Origin: Falsiruegeria mediterranea M17
GTDB taxonomy: Bacteria > Pseudomonadota > Alphaproteobacteria > Rhodobacterales > Rhodobacteraceae
Direction: 5' to 3'
Length of the DNA: 64,000 nucleotides
NCBI RefSeq assembly: GCF_900302455.1
Contig: NZ_ONZG01000004.1
Location: forward strand, 248,001 to 312,000
Shown piece after piece: positions 25,196-33,847 of this stretch (position 1 is the first letter of the stretch; each line of letters begins with the position of its first letter). A program made the position numbers and the translations under genes. Below the pieces are notes generated by a model that saw only the letters and a list, made by a program, of their open reading frames with translations, was not told where the DNA came from and did no database searches.

Positions 25196-26284
25196 CTAGC
25201 GCGTGGCGACATCGACACGTGCCACAGCCACGGCCTTGATGACGGCGTGCACATGCGCGCCGGGTTTCAGTGACATGGCTTCGGCTGAGCGGCGCGTGAT
25301 GCGTGCAAGCAGAAAGTCATCCCCGCTTTTGATTTGAAGGATCATGCCCGGACCGGTGCCTTGCCGGATCGAAGTGATCTCGCCCGGCAAAATGTTCAAA
25401 GCCGAGATATCTTTGGGGTAGTTTCGCGAGATCATGATGTCATGTGCAAGGATGCGCACGCGGGTTGAACTGCCTTTAGGCTGGTCGATCTTTGGCAAAA
25501 ACAGGCGTCCGCCCGACACACTAAGTTCCGTCAACCCATCCGGGTGATGGGTCTGAACGGTCGCTGGCAGAATCGAACCGGCCTCGCGCAGGCCAAATTG
25601 CCGTGCCGTTGCCGGGTCAGACAGAACCTGTTCTGCCGGGCCCGCCCGGGTCACCTTACCGTTGTCAAGCATCACCACGGATGTGGCCAGACGAGCCACC
25701 TCGGCGACCGAATGACTGACGTAGAGTGTCGGGATATCCGTGTGCTCGCGCAGCTGTTCCAGAAACGGCAGGATCTCTTCTTTTCGTGCGCTGTCCAGCG
25801 CGGCCAGGGGTTCGTCCATCAACAGCATTCGGGGACGTGACAAAAGGGCCCGGCCTATGGCTACGCGCTGCTTTTCGCCGCCTGACAACAGTCCGGGATT
25901 GCGGTCGAGCAGGGGGGCGATACCGAGAAGTGCGACAACTTCGTCAAAGCCGGGACCTTGGGCCTCGGGGTGAGCGTAGCGCGCTCCATAGAGCAGGTTA
26001 CGGCGAACCGAGAGATGCGGAAACAGGCGGCCATCCTGAAAAACATAGCCCAGTCGGCGTTTGTGTGGGGGGATGTCGATCTTCATTGCGGTGTCAAAGA
26101 TCGGCTCGCCATCCAAAATGATGCGCCCCTGATCGGGACGCAAAAGCCCGGAGACAGCGTTGATGATGCTGGTCTTGCCTGTTCCAGACGCGCCGAACAG
26201 GGCGGTGATGCCACGGGGGGCCTCGAAACTCACGTCCAGCGTGAAATCCGCCAGTTGATGCTGGATCGCGACACACAAGCTCAT
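25196..26284 (-). CDS. modC: Molybdate ABC transporter ATP-binding protein ModC
   Basis: A 362-residue ATPase. Walker A GASGTGKTS, signature LSGGEKQRVAIGRALL and Walker B MLLMDEPLAALD are intact. The C-terminal third is a MOP/TOBE domain (ALNILPGEITSIRQGTGPGMILQIKSGDDFLLARITRRSAE) that binds molybdate and may tune transport. It overlaps modB by four bases (TCAT on the plus strand). It is the last gene of modABC, transcribed leftward and convergent with the island's HlyD gene. No modE gene is seen nearby. Confidence 0.95.
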   Translation of the reverse strand: MSLCVAIQHQLADFTLDVSFEAPRGITALFGASGTGKTSIINAVSGLLRPDQGRIILDGEPIFDTAMKIDIPPHKRRLGYVFQDGRLFPHLSVRRNLLYGARYAHPEAQGPGFDEVVALLGIAPLLDRNPGLLSGGEKQRVAIGRALLSRPRMLLMDEPLAALDSARKEEILPFLEQLREHTDIPTLYVSHSVAEVARLATSVVMLDNGKVTRAGPAEQVLSDPATARQFGLREAGSILPATVQTHHPDGLTELSVSGGRLFLPKIDQPKGSSTRVRILAHDIMISRNYPKDISALNILPGEITSIRQGTGPGMILQIKSGDDFLLARITRRSAEAMSLKPGAHVHAVIKAVAVARVDVATR

Positions 26285-26976
26285 ACGCCGGACACCCGTT
26301 TCCTGGCTCGGCGTGCCAGCAGTTCTGACGCCACAAGCGCCCCCATGGCGACGATGATCGACACGATAACCAACCGAAGGGCGGGCCCCTCGCCACCGGG
26401 AACCTGCAAGAACGTGTAAATCGCTGACGGCAACGTCTGTGTCTGTCCGGGAATGTTCGAGACAAATGTGATGGTTGCGCCGAACTCTCCCATCGCTTTG
26501 GCAAAAGCCAGCACGACGCCGGTGATCACACCAGGCAAAATAAGGGGCAGGGTGACGGTGGTAAAAACCGCAAAGCGCGAGGCGCCCAAGGTCGAGGCCG
26601 CCTGTTCAAGCTTGGGATCCACGGCCTCGATCGCCAATCTGATGGCCCGCACCATCAATGGAAAGGCCATGATCGCAGCTGCAAGAACGGCGCCAGTCCA
26701 CCGAAAAGCAAGAACCAAGCCAAAGGTCTCTTCCAACCATGCACCAGCCAACCCACGCCGCCCGAAGGTCAGCAACAGCAAATAGCCGGTGACAACCGGT
26801 GGAAGGATCAACGGCAGATGGACCAAACCGTTAAGGAGTTGATGGCCGCGAAACTGCCATCGCGCAAGGGCATAGGCCGTAAGGATGCCAAGAGGCAGAC
26901 TGAGTAGAACGGCCCAAACCGACACCTTCAGCGACAGTATGACGGCCTGCCATTCCTCTTGGCCAAACCAGTCCAT
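26281..26976 (-). CDS. modB: Molybdate ABC transporter permease ModB
   Basis: A 231-residue inner-membrane permease with about five to six helices. The EAA motif region LEQAASTLGASRFAVFTTVTLPLILPGVITGVVLAFAKAMGEFGATITF is diagnostic for ModB, with GEFGATI a hallmark. It overlaps modC by four bases and shares one base with the modA stop. It forms the pore of the molybdate importer. Confidence 0.95.
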   Translation of the reverse strand: MDWFGQEEWQAVILSLKVSVWAVLLSLPLGILTAYALARWQFRGHQLLNGLVHLPLILPPVVTGYLLLLTFGRRGLAGAWLEETFGLVLAFRWTGAVLAAAIMAFPLMVRAIRLAIEAVDPKLEQAASTLGASRFAVFTTVTLPLILPGVITGVVLAFAKAMGEFGATITFVSNIPGQTQTLPSAIYTFLQVPGGEGPALRLVIVSIIVAMGALVASELLARRARKRVSGV

Positions 26977-27761
26977 TATGGCGCATCCTCGGCCAGGCCA
27001 AACCCATGTGCTTGAAAGACGGAATCAGCTTGTTGTGAGCTTAGATGATCCAGAAACGCGCGTGCTTCGGACGTGTCCCCTTCGCGCATCAGGGCCACGG
27101 GGTAGACAATTGGGGTATGCGATTCTTGCGGAAAAAGACCTACGAGCCTTACCCAGTCGCTGGCTGCAGCATCCGTGACATAGACAACACCCATGGGGGC
27201 CTCTCCGATGCCAACCAGACGCAGCGCAGCCGTCACGTTGTCGGTCTGCGCCAATCGGGTTTGCACCTCGGCCCACAGTCCCAAATGCTCCAGCGCTTGT
27301 CTGCCATAAATCCCGGCAGGCACTGCCCGCACCAAGGCGATCGCCAATCGGCCATCCCCCAAGGCCTCTGAAAGTGGGGCGCCGGGTTCCAAGGCAAGGG
27401 ACACAGGGTTGTCCACGGAAGAAATCAAAGCCAGCCGATTGGTTATCAGATTATGGCGGCTGTCTTCTGCTATGAGACCATCGGCCTCTAGGGCGTCCAT
27501 CCAGGCGGTATTGGCCGACAGAAACAACTGCGCCGGTGCGCCATGTTGTATTTGACGCGCCAGAGCCGAGCTGCCGGCATAAGACAGATTAATCTGCTGT
27601 CCGCTCTCGGCCTCATAGGTTTTGGCGATCTCGTCCAGAGCGGGTTTGAGGCTGGCGGCCGCAAAGACGGTGACGGTCTCGGCACTTGCGTGATCGGGTA
27701 CCCCAACGAAAGCAGCACCGGCCAGTATGAGGCCCAGTATGTTCCGTCGTGGGGCGGTCAT
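26976..27761 (-). CDS. modA: Molybdate-binding periplasmic protein ModA
   Basis: A 262-residue binding protein. The chosen start is the ATG at 27761 (MTAPRRNILGLILAGAAFVGVPDHASAETVTVFAAASLKPAL); AAGGAG lies eleven bases upstream, and the open frame extends 32 codons further. Residues 1-27 form a Sec signal ending in ASA. Mature motifs VTVFAAASLKPALDEIA, LSYAGSSALARQI and GAPAQLFLSAN are standard for ModA oxyanion binding. First gene of modABC. The supplied molybdenum would feed molybdopterin enzymes. Confidence 0.94.
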   Translation of the reverse strand: MTAPRRNILGLILAGAAFVGVPDHASAETVTVFAAASLKPALDEIAKTYEAESGQQINLSYAGSSALARQIQHGAPAQLFLSANTAWMDALEADGLIAEDSRHNLITNRLALISSVDNPVSLALEPGAPLSEALGDGRLAIALVRAVPAGIYGRQALEHLGLWAEVQTRLAQTDNVTAALRLVGIGEAPMGVVYVTDAAASDWVRLVGLFPQESHTPIVYPVALMREGDTSEARAFLDHLSSQQADSVFQAHGFGLAEDAP

Positions 27762-27857
27762 CGTCCGTTCTGCTCCTTTGCCGGGTTGCCACTTCAAATA
27801 TGGCAAGCGTCTCCAAATGGATTCAAGGGCAGGGCGCAACACAACGAGACCCGGCAA

Positions 27858-28733
27858 TCAGGGGGCAATCAGGGTTACGCCGGGGATGCGCTGAATGGCA
27901 AAGACATCCTCGTCATAAATGTCGGTCAACTCGTCCACCAACTCAGCCGTCCAACCTGGCAGGTCCAGTTCTTCTTCGACCTCGTCGTCGATGGCGTATT
28001 TGTCCAGAAACGCCGCTATGACACGACGCTTTTGCATCTCGGTCAGTTCTGGGTGCTGGTGCAGATAGGTGCGAAAGCGGGTCATGCCTTCGTTGCTCAT
28101 GATGTCCGACAGCAGAGAAAAGCCGCCGGTCATTTTGGTTCCATGTTCAAGGCCCGCGAACTCTCGCATGATCTGGCCCCAAAGCAACGGCGTGTCCTCG
28201 TTGCACCAGACGGTGATCGGCACATCCGGGGCGGCAGTGCGCATCCGCTGAAACACCTCCGACCAACGAAGATTGAGTGGATTGATGGAAGCCGTAATCT
28301 CTCGGATCCGCGACGGAGCAGCTGTACTCAGAGCTGCTGGAACAAATGTCGCCGGGTTGCGGATTGCCATGTAGATTTCAAGTTGGTCGAACTTGAACAG
28401 TTCGCGCAATTGTCGAACCCGAACATCGGCCAGTGGGTACAACGTGTCCCCGTCCAGCACAAAGCGCTGCGAGCCGAAGAAATGGGCGTTCGACAACAAA
28501 AGTCGGTCTGCCACCTCGTCATCCAGAATGGCATCGATCAAGACATCGCGTGCATCTTCGGATGGGGCGACCGTTTCCATGGCGGCAAAGGCGTCTTTGA
28601 ACAGGCTGCGGTACTTTCCAGGACCTGGAACGGCTATGCCGCGCTTTCCAAAGGCTTCCTTGTTGTACAACATGCATTTCAGCAGGCGTTCATCATCCGT
28701 TGCATGTGCGCCGGTGTGAAAGATGATCTGCAT
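27858..28733 (-). CDS. Sulfotransferase-like hypothetical protein
   Basis: About 291 residues from the ATG at 28733 (MQIIFHTGAHATDDERLLKCML); another in-frame start lies nine codons upstream, and neither has a good ribosome-binding site. The N-terminal strand-loop FHTGAHATDDERL resembles the phosphosulfate (P-loop-like) start of bacterial sulfotransferase-fold proteins common in Rhodobacterales. The middle includes IRNPATFVPAALS and VWCNEDTPLLWGQIM. An acidic C-terminal part (YAIDDEVEEELDLPGW) is present. No signal peptide. Enzyme activity is not proven; the gene stands alone downstream of an empty stretch and upstream of modABC. Confidence 0.6.
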   Translation of the reverse strand: MQIIFHTGAHATDDERLLKCMLYNKEAFGKRGIAVPGPGKYRSLFKDAFAAMETVAPSEDARDVLIDAILDDEVADRLLLSNAHFFGSQRFVLDGDTLYPLADVRVRQLRELFKFDQLEIYMAIRNPATFVPAALSTAAPSRIREITASINPLNLRWSEVFQRMRTAAPDVPITVWCNEDTPLLWGQIMREFAGLEHGTKMTGGFSLLSDIMSNEGMTRFRTYLHQHPELTEMQKRRVIAAFLDKYAIDDEVEEELDLPGWTAELVDELTDIYDEDVFAIQRIPGVTLIAP

Positions 28734-29059
28734 CGTTGTCTGATCTACCTCTGAAAACATCTAAGGATACTCATGAGTTACCGCGTTGCCTGATGACAGT
28801 CAAACGGGTTGCTCGTCACAAGGCGCGCGGCAAATGAGCCCGCCGACCCCGAGGCACAGCAGTTCCTGTTCCTTGGGCCGACAATTTTGGGGCGGCGGGC
28901 GGCCTTCCAAGCGACATTGCCGCCATGAACGATCTGCAGTTGACGACACGCGCGTTTGGCCTTCAACATACGCAAGCAACGCGATCAATTCGTCCGCGGT
29001 AGACGTGATTTCGGCTTTGCCTGATGGTGCAGTCCGAGAGTTTACACGAGAGGGTAACG
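28734..29059. other. Intergenic region without supported gene
   Basis: 326 bases between the DUF5666 protein stop and the sulfotransferase-like start. A 90-codon minus-strand frame (28800-29072) overlaps the end of the DUF5666 gene and has no recognisable domain or ribosome-binding site. It may be a decayed gene end, but nothing firm can be said. Confidence 0.4.
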
Positions 29060-29935
29060 TCAGGGACTGCACCCTAACCTGCCGCTGATTTCGGAATCAG
29101 GTGTCGACAGGTTGGAAGACCCAAGCAATCCATTTGAACCACAAGCGATCACGCGCTCGGATTGTAAGATCATGCCCGGCGTCTGGGTGTAAGCCACCAA
29201 CCCGCTGCCCAAAACCGTGTAAAGCCCATCGGGTTGCGGCGGAGAATGGTAGCCTTCGATTTGAACGATGCTGACCGGATTATCAAACAGTCCCTTTTCC
29301 AGTTGTGACGCCTGAATGCCACCCGCAATCGCCTCACCGTCGACCCTGACGACATCGCCCACGGAAAGATGCTGCGGCACAATCCCGGTGATGATTGTGT
29401 TGCCGACAACAGGATGGCCCTGAGCATCCGTTCCCAGATAGGTCCCGCTGATCTGGGCTTTTTGCTCGGCGCTTGGCAGTTGCGCGATATGCGACGCCTC
29501 GACGTGGTCGCCGCGCCACAACCCGCTGACCGCGATCCAATCACCCAACCGCACCTTGATACCCAGTTGGCCGATTCTGACACGGGTGCCCAAAACAATG
29601 ACGTGGTCGGATTCAATTGCAGTCACCGGGCCAATCAGTGGCAATACCTGTCGAACATGAAGCGCCTGCCACGCCTCGTCGCCTTGGGTGACGACAACGG
29701 CGACAGTCAGGCCCGGGATCAGATCCTTTGCCTCAATATCAGGAGCCGATCCCGCGACGGGCATATCGTCGTCCAACGTGATCCGGTGTCCGTTCACGAC
29801 GATGCTGCCAAGCTCAGTGATGGTGCCGACGATACCCGTTCCGATAATCCCACCTTCGCGATCATCCTCGTCCTTGGCCAAGACCTGGGATGAGGCGGCC
29901 AGCAGCAGACCAAACAGAAGTGCGCGCAGGATCAC
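29060..29935 (-). CDS. Secreted DUF5666-repeat protein
   Basis: About 291 residues. The start is taken as the GTG at 29935 (VILRALLFGLLLAASSQVLAKDEDD), because it begins a clean Sec signal peptide and sits 4 bp after the stop of the upstream DUF6502 gene. The open frame extends 71 more codons over that gene. The mature part has repeated OB-like beta units: GTITELGSIVVNGHRITLDDD, GPVTAIESDHVIVLGTRVRIG and VSGLWRGDHVEASHI, the pattern of DUF5666. Function unknown; likely periplasmic. The C-terminus is Ser/Cys-rich and less conserved. DUF5666 and DUF6502 genes often occur together. Confidence 0.7.
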   Translation of the reverse strand: MILRALLFGLLLAASSQVLAKDEDDREGGIIGTGIVGTITELGSIVVNGHRITLDDDMPVAGSAPDIEAKDLIPGLTVAVVVTQGDEAWQALHVRQVLPLIGPVTAIESDHVIVLGTRVRIGQLGIKVRLGDWIAVSGLWRGDHVEASHIAQLPSAEQKAQISGTYLGTDAQGHPVVGNTIITGIVPQHLSVGDVVRVDGEAIAGGIQASQLEKGLFDNPVSIVQIEGYHSPPQPDGLYTVLGSGLVAYTQTPGMILQSERVIACGSNGLLGSSNLSTPDSEISGRLGCSP

Positions 29936-29939
29936 GGAA

Positions 29940-30755
29940 TCAGTCCTCTTTGTCGGGGCGAGGGGAGACCAGGATGTAACTGCCCAAGACAAAGCGGTTT
30001 TCGGCATCCGCCTCGCGGTCGGATTCCTGCAAAGCGCGCGCTTCGGCATTGATATCCTGAAGGACTTTCTGAGCCTTCGCACTCGCCAGAGCTTCCAACT
30101 TGATGACCGAGGCCTCGGAAAGATGAGAGTAGCGTACGGCGCGATCAAAATTGCGCGCGTCGCCTTCGCGCGCGATCAGGTTTTGCGTTGCCGCCTCAAG
30201 ATGGGCTGACAGGGTCGCCTGATAGGCGGCAACCTGTTCTTGCGACCCGGCAGCGGGCAAAAAAGCATGGGTCAGCAGGCGAAACTTGCCGTCTGGCGTT
30301 TCGGCGACGATCCCTTGGTCGAGAAGAGTGCTCAGCACGGTACCCGGAGCCATGTCGATGTGGGCGCGTCGGATCAGGTCGTCAAAACCAGGGTGATCGC
30401 CCTCGGGTTTTCGCGCCAGGTCGCGGGGCGCGCCGCTGGCGTCCTGATATTCCGGTGAGGTCGCCCAGTGGCTGATAACCTGTGCCGCAGCGCCGGAGCG
30501 CCGCTTTTGGGGCATCTCGAGCGGGGCCGACCTAAGCCTTTTGACATCCTTGCGGTGCAGGCCTGTCAGCAGGCTGACCCGACTGTCGCTCAGTGGCGCG
30601 TCAGCATCAGTTTCCGCAGCCGTCAGAAGGGCTTGCTTGAGCGCTTCGGTCGCTGCGGCAACGGTAACGCCATTGGCCAGCATGGCCCGCGCCAAAGGTT
30701 CAAGCAAGGCGGCCAGAGCAGCTTCGAAGGGGGCTTTGGGATCTGGCGTCGGCAT
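29940..30755 (-). CDS. DUF6502 family protein
   Basis: A 271-residue cytosolic protein. The N-terminus (LAALLEPLARAMLANGVTVAAATEALKQALL) and SRVSLLTGLHRKDVKRLRS resemble a winged-helix or HTH-like start, and the rest is helical (KLEALASAKAQKVLQDINAEARAL). This is the DUF6502 pattern; no enzyme motif is visible. It precedes the DUF5666 gene in the same operon and diverges from the adenylation/TmpA-like operon across 153 bp that hold two inverted repeats. A regulatory role is possible from the HTH-like part, but unproven. Confidence 0.75.
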   Translation of the reverse strand: MPTPDPKAPFEAALAALLEPLARAMLANGVTVAAATEALKQALLTAAETDADAPLSDSRVSLLTGLHRKDVKRLRSAPLEMPQKRRSGAAAQVISHWATSPEYQDASGAPRDLARKPEGDHPGFDDLIRRAHIDMAPGTVLSTLLDQGIVAETPDGKFRLLTHAFLPAAGSQEQVAAYQATLSAHLEAATQNLIAREGDARNFDRAVRYSHLSEASVIKLEALASAKAQKVLQDINAEARALQESDREADAENRFVLGSYILVSPRPDKED

Positions 30756-30788
30756 CGGCTCGCTCTACGGGGTTCGGATCGTCCTATC

Positions 30789-30869
30789 ATTAATATTCTG
30801 TTTACACATTCAACGGTTTCGTGACGCAGCTGTGAGGTTTTGTGAATATTAATGGGAAAAATACCCATT
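30789..30869. promoter_or_regulatory. Divergent promoter region with two inverted repeats
   Basis: ATTAATATTC (30789-30798) and GAATATTAAT (30844-30853) are exact inverse copies 45 bp apart. They are followed by AATGGG-AAAAATA-CCCATT (30851-30869). The region lies between the DUF6502 gene and the adenylation gene, and is AT-rich. The pair could be two half-sites for looping, or a single operator with a distal partner. The regulator is not identified. Confidence 0.55.
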
Positions 30870-30908
30870 ATCAATTGGACGTGATCCGTCAACCAAAGGG
30901 AGAGCGTC

Positions 30909-32533
30909 ATGCAAGATGTTGCGATTGATTATTTGAAAGAGTTCGAACCGCTCGGCCAACCAGACACCGGGCCGGGGCAGTTGACCGGCCTGTCACGGCT
31001 AAGTCCACAGGACCAGGCCCGGTTCCTTTCCTTCGGTTGGGGGGCGATGGTTGCCCCGCGCCATGCCACAATCGCCGATGCGATGCGTCATCAGATGCAG
31101 GCAAACGCGGATCTGGTGGCGGTAGAATGCGCTGGGCATGCCTTGACCTACCGGGCCCTTGACGACGCGTCGAACCGGTTGGCCGCTGTGCTTGCGGCCC
31201 ATGGGGTCGGACGTGGGGACGCGGTTTGTCTGTACCTTCACCGATCGGTTGAAATGGTGGTGGGCATTGTGGCGGCGATGAAGCTGGGTGCCGCCTATGT
31301 GCCCCAGCATGTCGGCGTGGCTCCGGCAGAAATGCTGCGCCACATCGCAGATGTCACCGGTGCCAAGGTGATCTTGAGCCTGACCCCGTTGGCCGATCAG
31401 ATCCCGGTCGAGCCGCATCAGACCCTGATCACCATCGACACGGTCATGTTCGATCCGATGCTGGACGCGCCCGGCCCGGAACTGTCCCGGTACCGGGCCA
31501 CGCCGCAGGACCTGGCGATGATCCTGTTCACCTCTGGCACCACGGGCGTGCCCAACGGCCTTCAGGTGACGCATGGCAATCTGGCCAACATCCTGCTGAC
31601 GGCTCCGGGCGATTTGGGCATGGCGCCGGAGATGCGGGTGGGGCAGATCCTGTCCATCGCTTTTGACATGGCCGCGTGGGAAACGCTGGGGGCCCTGTCC
31701 AACGGTGCAACTTTGGTGATCAGGGGCAAATCCATCCAAGAGACGGCCGAGACGGTCGACGTGCTCATCGCCACGCCTTCGATCCTGAATTCGCTGGACG
31801 CGAGCCGGTGCCAACAGGTCAAGGTTGCCGCAGTTGCAGGTGAGCCCTGTCCGCGCCCACTGGCTGATACATGGTCGTCCTTCTGCACTTTCTACAACTC
31901 ATGTGGGCCGACCGAGACGACGATCATCAACACCGCCGAGCCGCACGCGCCCGACAAGCCGGTGCTGTCCATCGGACGCCAACACCCAACAACACCGTCT
32001 ACATTCTGGACGATCAGCTGCGCCCGCTCCCCATCGGTCACAAGGGAGAGATGTGGGCTGGCGGCGATTGTGTCACCACCGGATACTTGGCCAATCCCGA
32101 GCTGACGGCAGATCGCTATCGCCCCGATCCTTTCCGCCCCGGTCACGTGATGTTCCGCACCCGCGACCTGGGCCGCTGGACCGAAACCGGCGCGTTGGAG
32201 CACTTCGGCCGCGTTGACGATCTGGTCAAGGTGCGCGGTTTCCGTGTGGAACTGGATAGCGTGTCCGGTGCTTTAGAGGCGTCAGAGTGCTGCGAGCAGG
32301 CGGTGACGCTGAAATTCGACAGCCGCAATCTGGTCAGCTTCATCTCTCCGATCTGGGCCTGTCCAAAACGCGCCGCCGCATCGGTGTCGGAACGTCTGCC
32401 GTATTATTGCAGCCCCACATTTGTCATGCCGCTCGACGGCCTGCCCCGCACCCCGCGTGGCAAGTTGGACAAGCGCCTGTTGCTTAAAATGGCTGCTCAG
32501 CACATCGAAACCGCCGGTGTGGAGTTGAACTGA
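30909..32533 (+). pseudogene. Adenylation (NRPS A-domain-like, TmpB-like) protein with frameshift
   Basis: Two frames together encode one ANL enzyme of about 540 residues. Frame one (30909 on, MQDVAIDYLKEFEPL, ribosome-binding site GGGAGAG) has ALTYRALDDASNRLAAVL, GAAYVPQHVG and LFTSGTTGVPNGL (about 207-219), then fails after VLSIGR. Frame two resumes with PTPNNTVYILDDQLRPLPIGHKGEMWAGGDCVTTGYLANPELTADRY, FRTRDLGRW, VDDLVKVRGFRVEL and GLPRTPRGKLDKR. These motifs are those of amino-acid-type A domains. One C is missing near 31977-31980. No carrier or condensation domain is visible. With the next gene it resembles the fungal TmpB/TmpA pair. The frameshift may be a base-call error. Confidence 0.72.
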
Positions 32534-33846
32534 TGACAACACAGACAACAAACCTGGAAACGGCGTCCCCCAACTGGCGCCGCGTGACCCGCCATCCCGC
32601 GTTGATGGAGTATCGCCGTCTGGCAGTCCTGGTTGCCGTCGTGAACCTGGCCGTTTTGGGTGTGGGCCTGCAAGACGGGCGGTGGTTCGACGGAAATGGC
32701 ATCGCTTTGGCGGCGATAGCCGACATGGCGCTGATCAATCTGAGCCTTGGCATCCTGATCCGCCAGCAGCGGGTGGTGAACGCGCTCTTTTGGCTGGCCA
32801 CCCGCGTGCCGGTCAGTTGGCCGCTCTGGATCCGCTGGGGCGCGGGCAAGGTGTTTCATTTCGGCGGTCTGCACTCGGGCGGAACCGTTGCAGGCACGAT
32901 CTGGTTTGCGGCCCTTCTTGGCGGCATGGTCTGGAACCGGGCGCAGGGGGCAGAGTTGCCCTCTGATCTGACACTTGGGTTAAGTGCGGCGATGGTCGCG
33001 CTGCTGATGCTGATGGTGATCTCGGCCATTGGGCCGATCCGGGCAAAATTTCACAATGCGTTCGAAAAGATCCACCGATTTGCCGGCTGGACTGTCCTGG
33101 GCCTGTTTTGGGCGCAAACCGTGTCGATCACCCACGACCGCGGTGCGGTGCTGACGGAAACACCAGCGTTCTGGATGCTGTGTTTGATCACGCTCTCTAT
33201 CCTGTCGCCCTGGCTGACGCTGAAACGGGTTGACGTCGAGATCGTGAAGCCGTCGAACCATGCCGTGATTGCCCGGTTCAACTATGGCGATACGCCGTTC
33301 CCGGGTAGTTCAAACGCGATCAGTCACACGCCTTTTGGCGAATACCACAGCTTTGCCAACATCCCCGCGCCGAACGAGCCCGGTTACAGGCTTGCCATCA
33401 GTCGGGCAGGGGACTGGACCGGGGCGTTCATTGACAATCCGCCCGGCAAGGTCTGGGTCAAGGGCATCACCACCAGCGGCGTCGCCCGGATCGAAGTGCT
33501 GTTCAAAAAGGTGGTCTACGTTGGCACCGGCTCGGGCATCGGACCAATCTTGCCGCACCAGCTGGCGGGCGAAGTGCCGAACAAACTGATCTGGTCTACC
33601 CGCAGTCCTCGCAAGACCTATGGCGACTCGCTGGTGGATGAGATCGAGAGCCACACTGAGGATCCGCTGATCTGGGACACCGATGAGCGCGGCAAGCCGA
33701 ACCTGACTGCCCTGGCGCTCAAGGCGGTGCAGGACAGCGGGGCCGAGGCGGTCATCGTGATCTCGAACCGGAAACTTACCCGCAAGGTGGTGCATGACAT
33801 GGAAAGCCTGGGCATCCCTGCCTATGGCGCAATCTGGGACAGCTGA
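32533..33846 (+). CDS. TmpA-like integral membrane flavoprotein / ferric-reductase-like oxidoreductase
   Basis: A 437-residue protein. About the first 230 residues contain some six membrane helices (LAVLVAVVNLAVLGVGL; TIWFAALLGGMVW; AMVALLMLMVISAIG; FWMLCLITLSILSPWL), with His residues in KVFHFGGLHSGG and KFHNAFEKIHRFAGW that could bind heme. The cytosolic half carries YVGTGSGIGPILPHQL, an NAD(P)-binding GTGxGxxP motif of ferredoxin-reductase-like domains. This layout resembles Aspergillus TmpA, a membrane flavoprotein that acts with the adenylating enzyme TmpB in a developmental signal pathway. It overlaps the adenylation gene (TGATG), so the two are coupled. Substrate unknown. Confidence 0.72.
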   Translation: MTTQTTNLETASPNWRRVTRHPALMEYRRLAVLVAVVNLAVLGVGLQDGRWFDGNGIALAAIADMALINLSLGILIRQQRVVNALFWLATRVPVSWPLWIRWGAGKVFHFGGLHSGGTVAGTIWFAALLGGMVWNRAQGAELPSDLTLGLSAAMVALLMLMVISAIGPIRAKFHNAFEKIHRFAGWTVLGLFWAQTVSITHDRGAVLTETPAFWMLCLITLSILSPWLTLKRVDVEIVKPSNHAVIARFNYGDTPFPGSSNAISHTPFGEYHSFANIPAPNEPGYRLAISRAGDWTGAFIDNPPGKVWVKGITTSGVARIEVLFKKVVYVGTGSGIGPILPHQLAGEVPNKLIWSTRSPRKTYGDSLVDEIESHTEDPLIWDTDERGKPNLTALALKAVQDSGAEAVIVISNRKLTRKVVHDMESLGIPAYGAIWDS

Positions 33847-33847
33847 G

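Noticed and set aside
28800-29072. 90-codon frame downstream of the DUF5666 gene
   Set aside because: Overlaps the DUF5666 stop, no start signal and no recognisable motif.
31977-31980. Programmed frameshift in the adenylation gene
   Set aside because: No slippery heptamer or clear stimulatory structure; a single-base loss is simpler.
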